Shown one piece after another: positions 5,695-6,051 of a stretch of DNA of 6,051 nucleotides. This DNA is from an uncultured Planctomycetaceae bacterium (GTDB lineage Bacteria; Planctomycetota; Planctomycetia; Planctomycetales; Planctomycetaceae). Each line of letters begins with the position of its first letter. The stretch's first letter is position 1. Where the stretch lies: the NCBI GenBank assembly GCA_903823545.1, contig CAIJTL010000615.1, positions 1 through 6,051 on the forward strand, read 5' to 3'. The notes beneath the pieces are model-generated. The model was not told the DNA's origin, did no database searches, and worked only from the letters and a program-made list of their open reading frames with translations. The translations under genes were made by a program, and so were the position numbers.

Positions 5695-6051
5695 TTACTT
5701 CAGAGTCGCCAGCAGCGTTGTGGCCTCTTTCGCACGAGCGTGGTTGGGAAAGCGTTTCGTGACGGTCTCCAACGAATCTCGAGCTTTCTCAACATCCTTC
5801 ATTTCAATGAAGCATTTTCCTGCCTCAAAATGAGCTTGGCATTGCCACTCTTCGTAAGGATAGCCGAACGCCGCTTCTAAGAAGTGCTCGGTCGCTTCGG
5901 GAAATTTCTTTTCGGCGAGCGAGCATTGCCCCATCATGAAGCGGGCTTTCGCTGCGGTTTCGGTGCGACTCTCTTTGGTGACTTGCAGGTAAGCCTGCCG
6001 AGCGGGCTCAAACTGATTTTGACTTTGCAGCGCGAAGCCGAGTCCGAAGCG
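5695..6051 (-). CDS. TPR-repeat protein, C-terminal part (5' end beyond the window)
   Basis: On the - strand the frame is open from the window edge to the TAA at 5695-5697, giving 118 C-terminal residues. A Met codon at 5935-5937 is internal, because the residues before it (QAYLQVTKESRTETAAKARF) already continue a TPR. At least two 34-36-residue tetratricopeptide units can be read: A-K-A-R-F-M-M-G-Q-C to AAFGYPY, and Q-C-Q-A-H-F-E-A-G-K-C to KRFPNH, each with the small/large residue pattern and the Y/F-P at the turn. TPRs mediate protein-protein contacts; the helical-pair style with a C-terminal RFPNHARAKEA resembles periplasmic or envelope TPR proteins such as CpoB/YbgF or BamD, but no signal peptide can be checked here. 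Its stop is 2 nt from the stop of the convergent DHODH-like gene. Confidence 0.8.
   Translation of the reverse strand, partial: RFGLGFALQSQNQFEPARQAYLQVTKESRTETAAKARFMMGQCSLAEKKFPEATEHFLEAAFGYPYEEWQCQAHFEAGKCFIEMKDVEKARDSLETVTKRFPNHARAKEATTLLATLK

Overview
The window looks like a chromosomal segment of a Planctomycetota bacterium with moderate GC. That is an inference from three things: a short FlgM-family protein whose N-terminus (M-E-V-x-G-P) and core match the planctomycete form, loosely packed genes with weak or absent Shine-Dalgarno sites, and intergenic spaces full of GC-rich palindromes. No rRNA, tRNA, transposase, integrase or CRISPR array is visible.

Left part (1-2843, all + strand): the 3' end of a long gene of unknown function with degenerate ~95-residue repeats, then a small unknown helical protein of about 121 residues, then a well-conserved low-specificity L-threonine aldolase with its PLP lysine and substrate-binding residues intact. 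The small gene and the aldolase lie 23 nt apart and may share a transcript.

Middle (2844-3943): a 553-nt gene-free stretch with several potential hairpins, a 100-residue FlgM-type anti-sigma-28 factor with no flagellar neighbours, and a 244-nt gap. That gap holds three distinct palindromic structures in a row: a three-way-junction repeat, a long terminator-like hairpin and a pair of near-identical hairpins.

Right part (3944-6051): a Fur-family metalloregulator whose stop codon abuts the start of a divergent dihydroorotate-dehydrogenase-like TIM-barrel protein (TAAATG). The two probably form a co-translated pair. A TPR-repeat protein comes in from the right edge on the - strand and ends 2 nt from the stop of the DHODH-like gene.

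The points most worth following up are the Fur/DHODH-like pair, because the oxidoreductase lacks the usual orotate-binding motifs and so probably has another substrate, and the structured, probably repetitive DNA around flgM. No complete novel system, such as a defence or mobile element, can be supported from the sequence.
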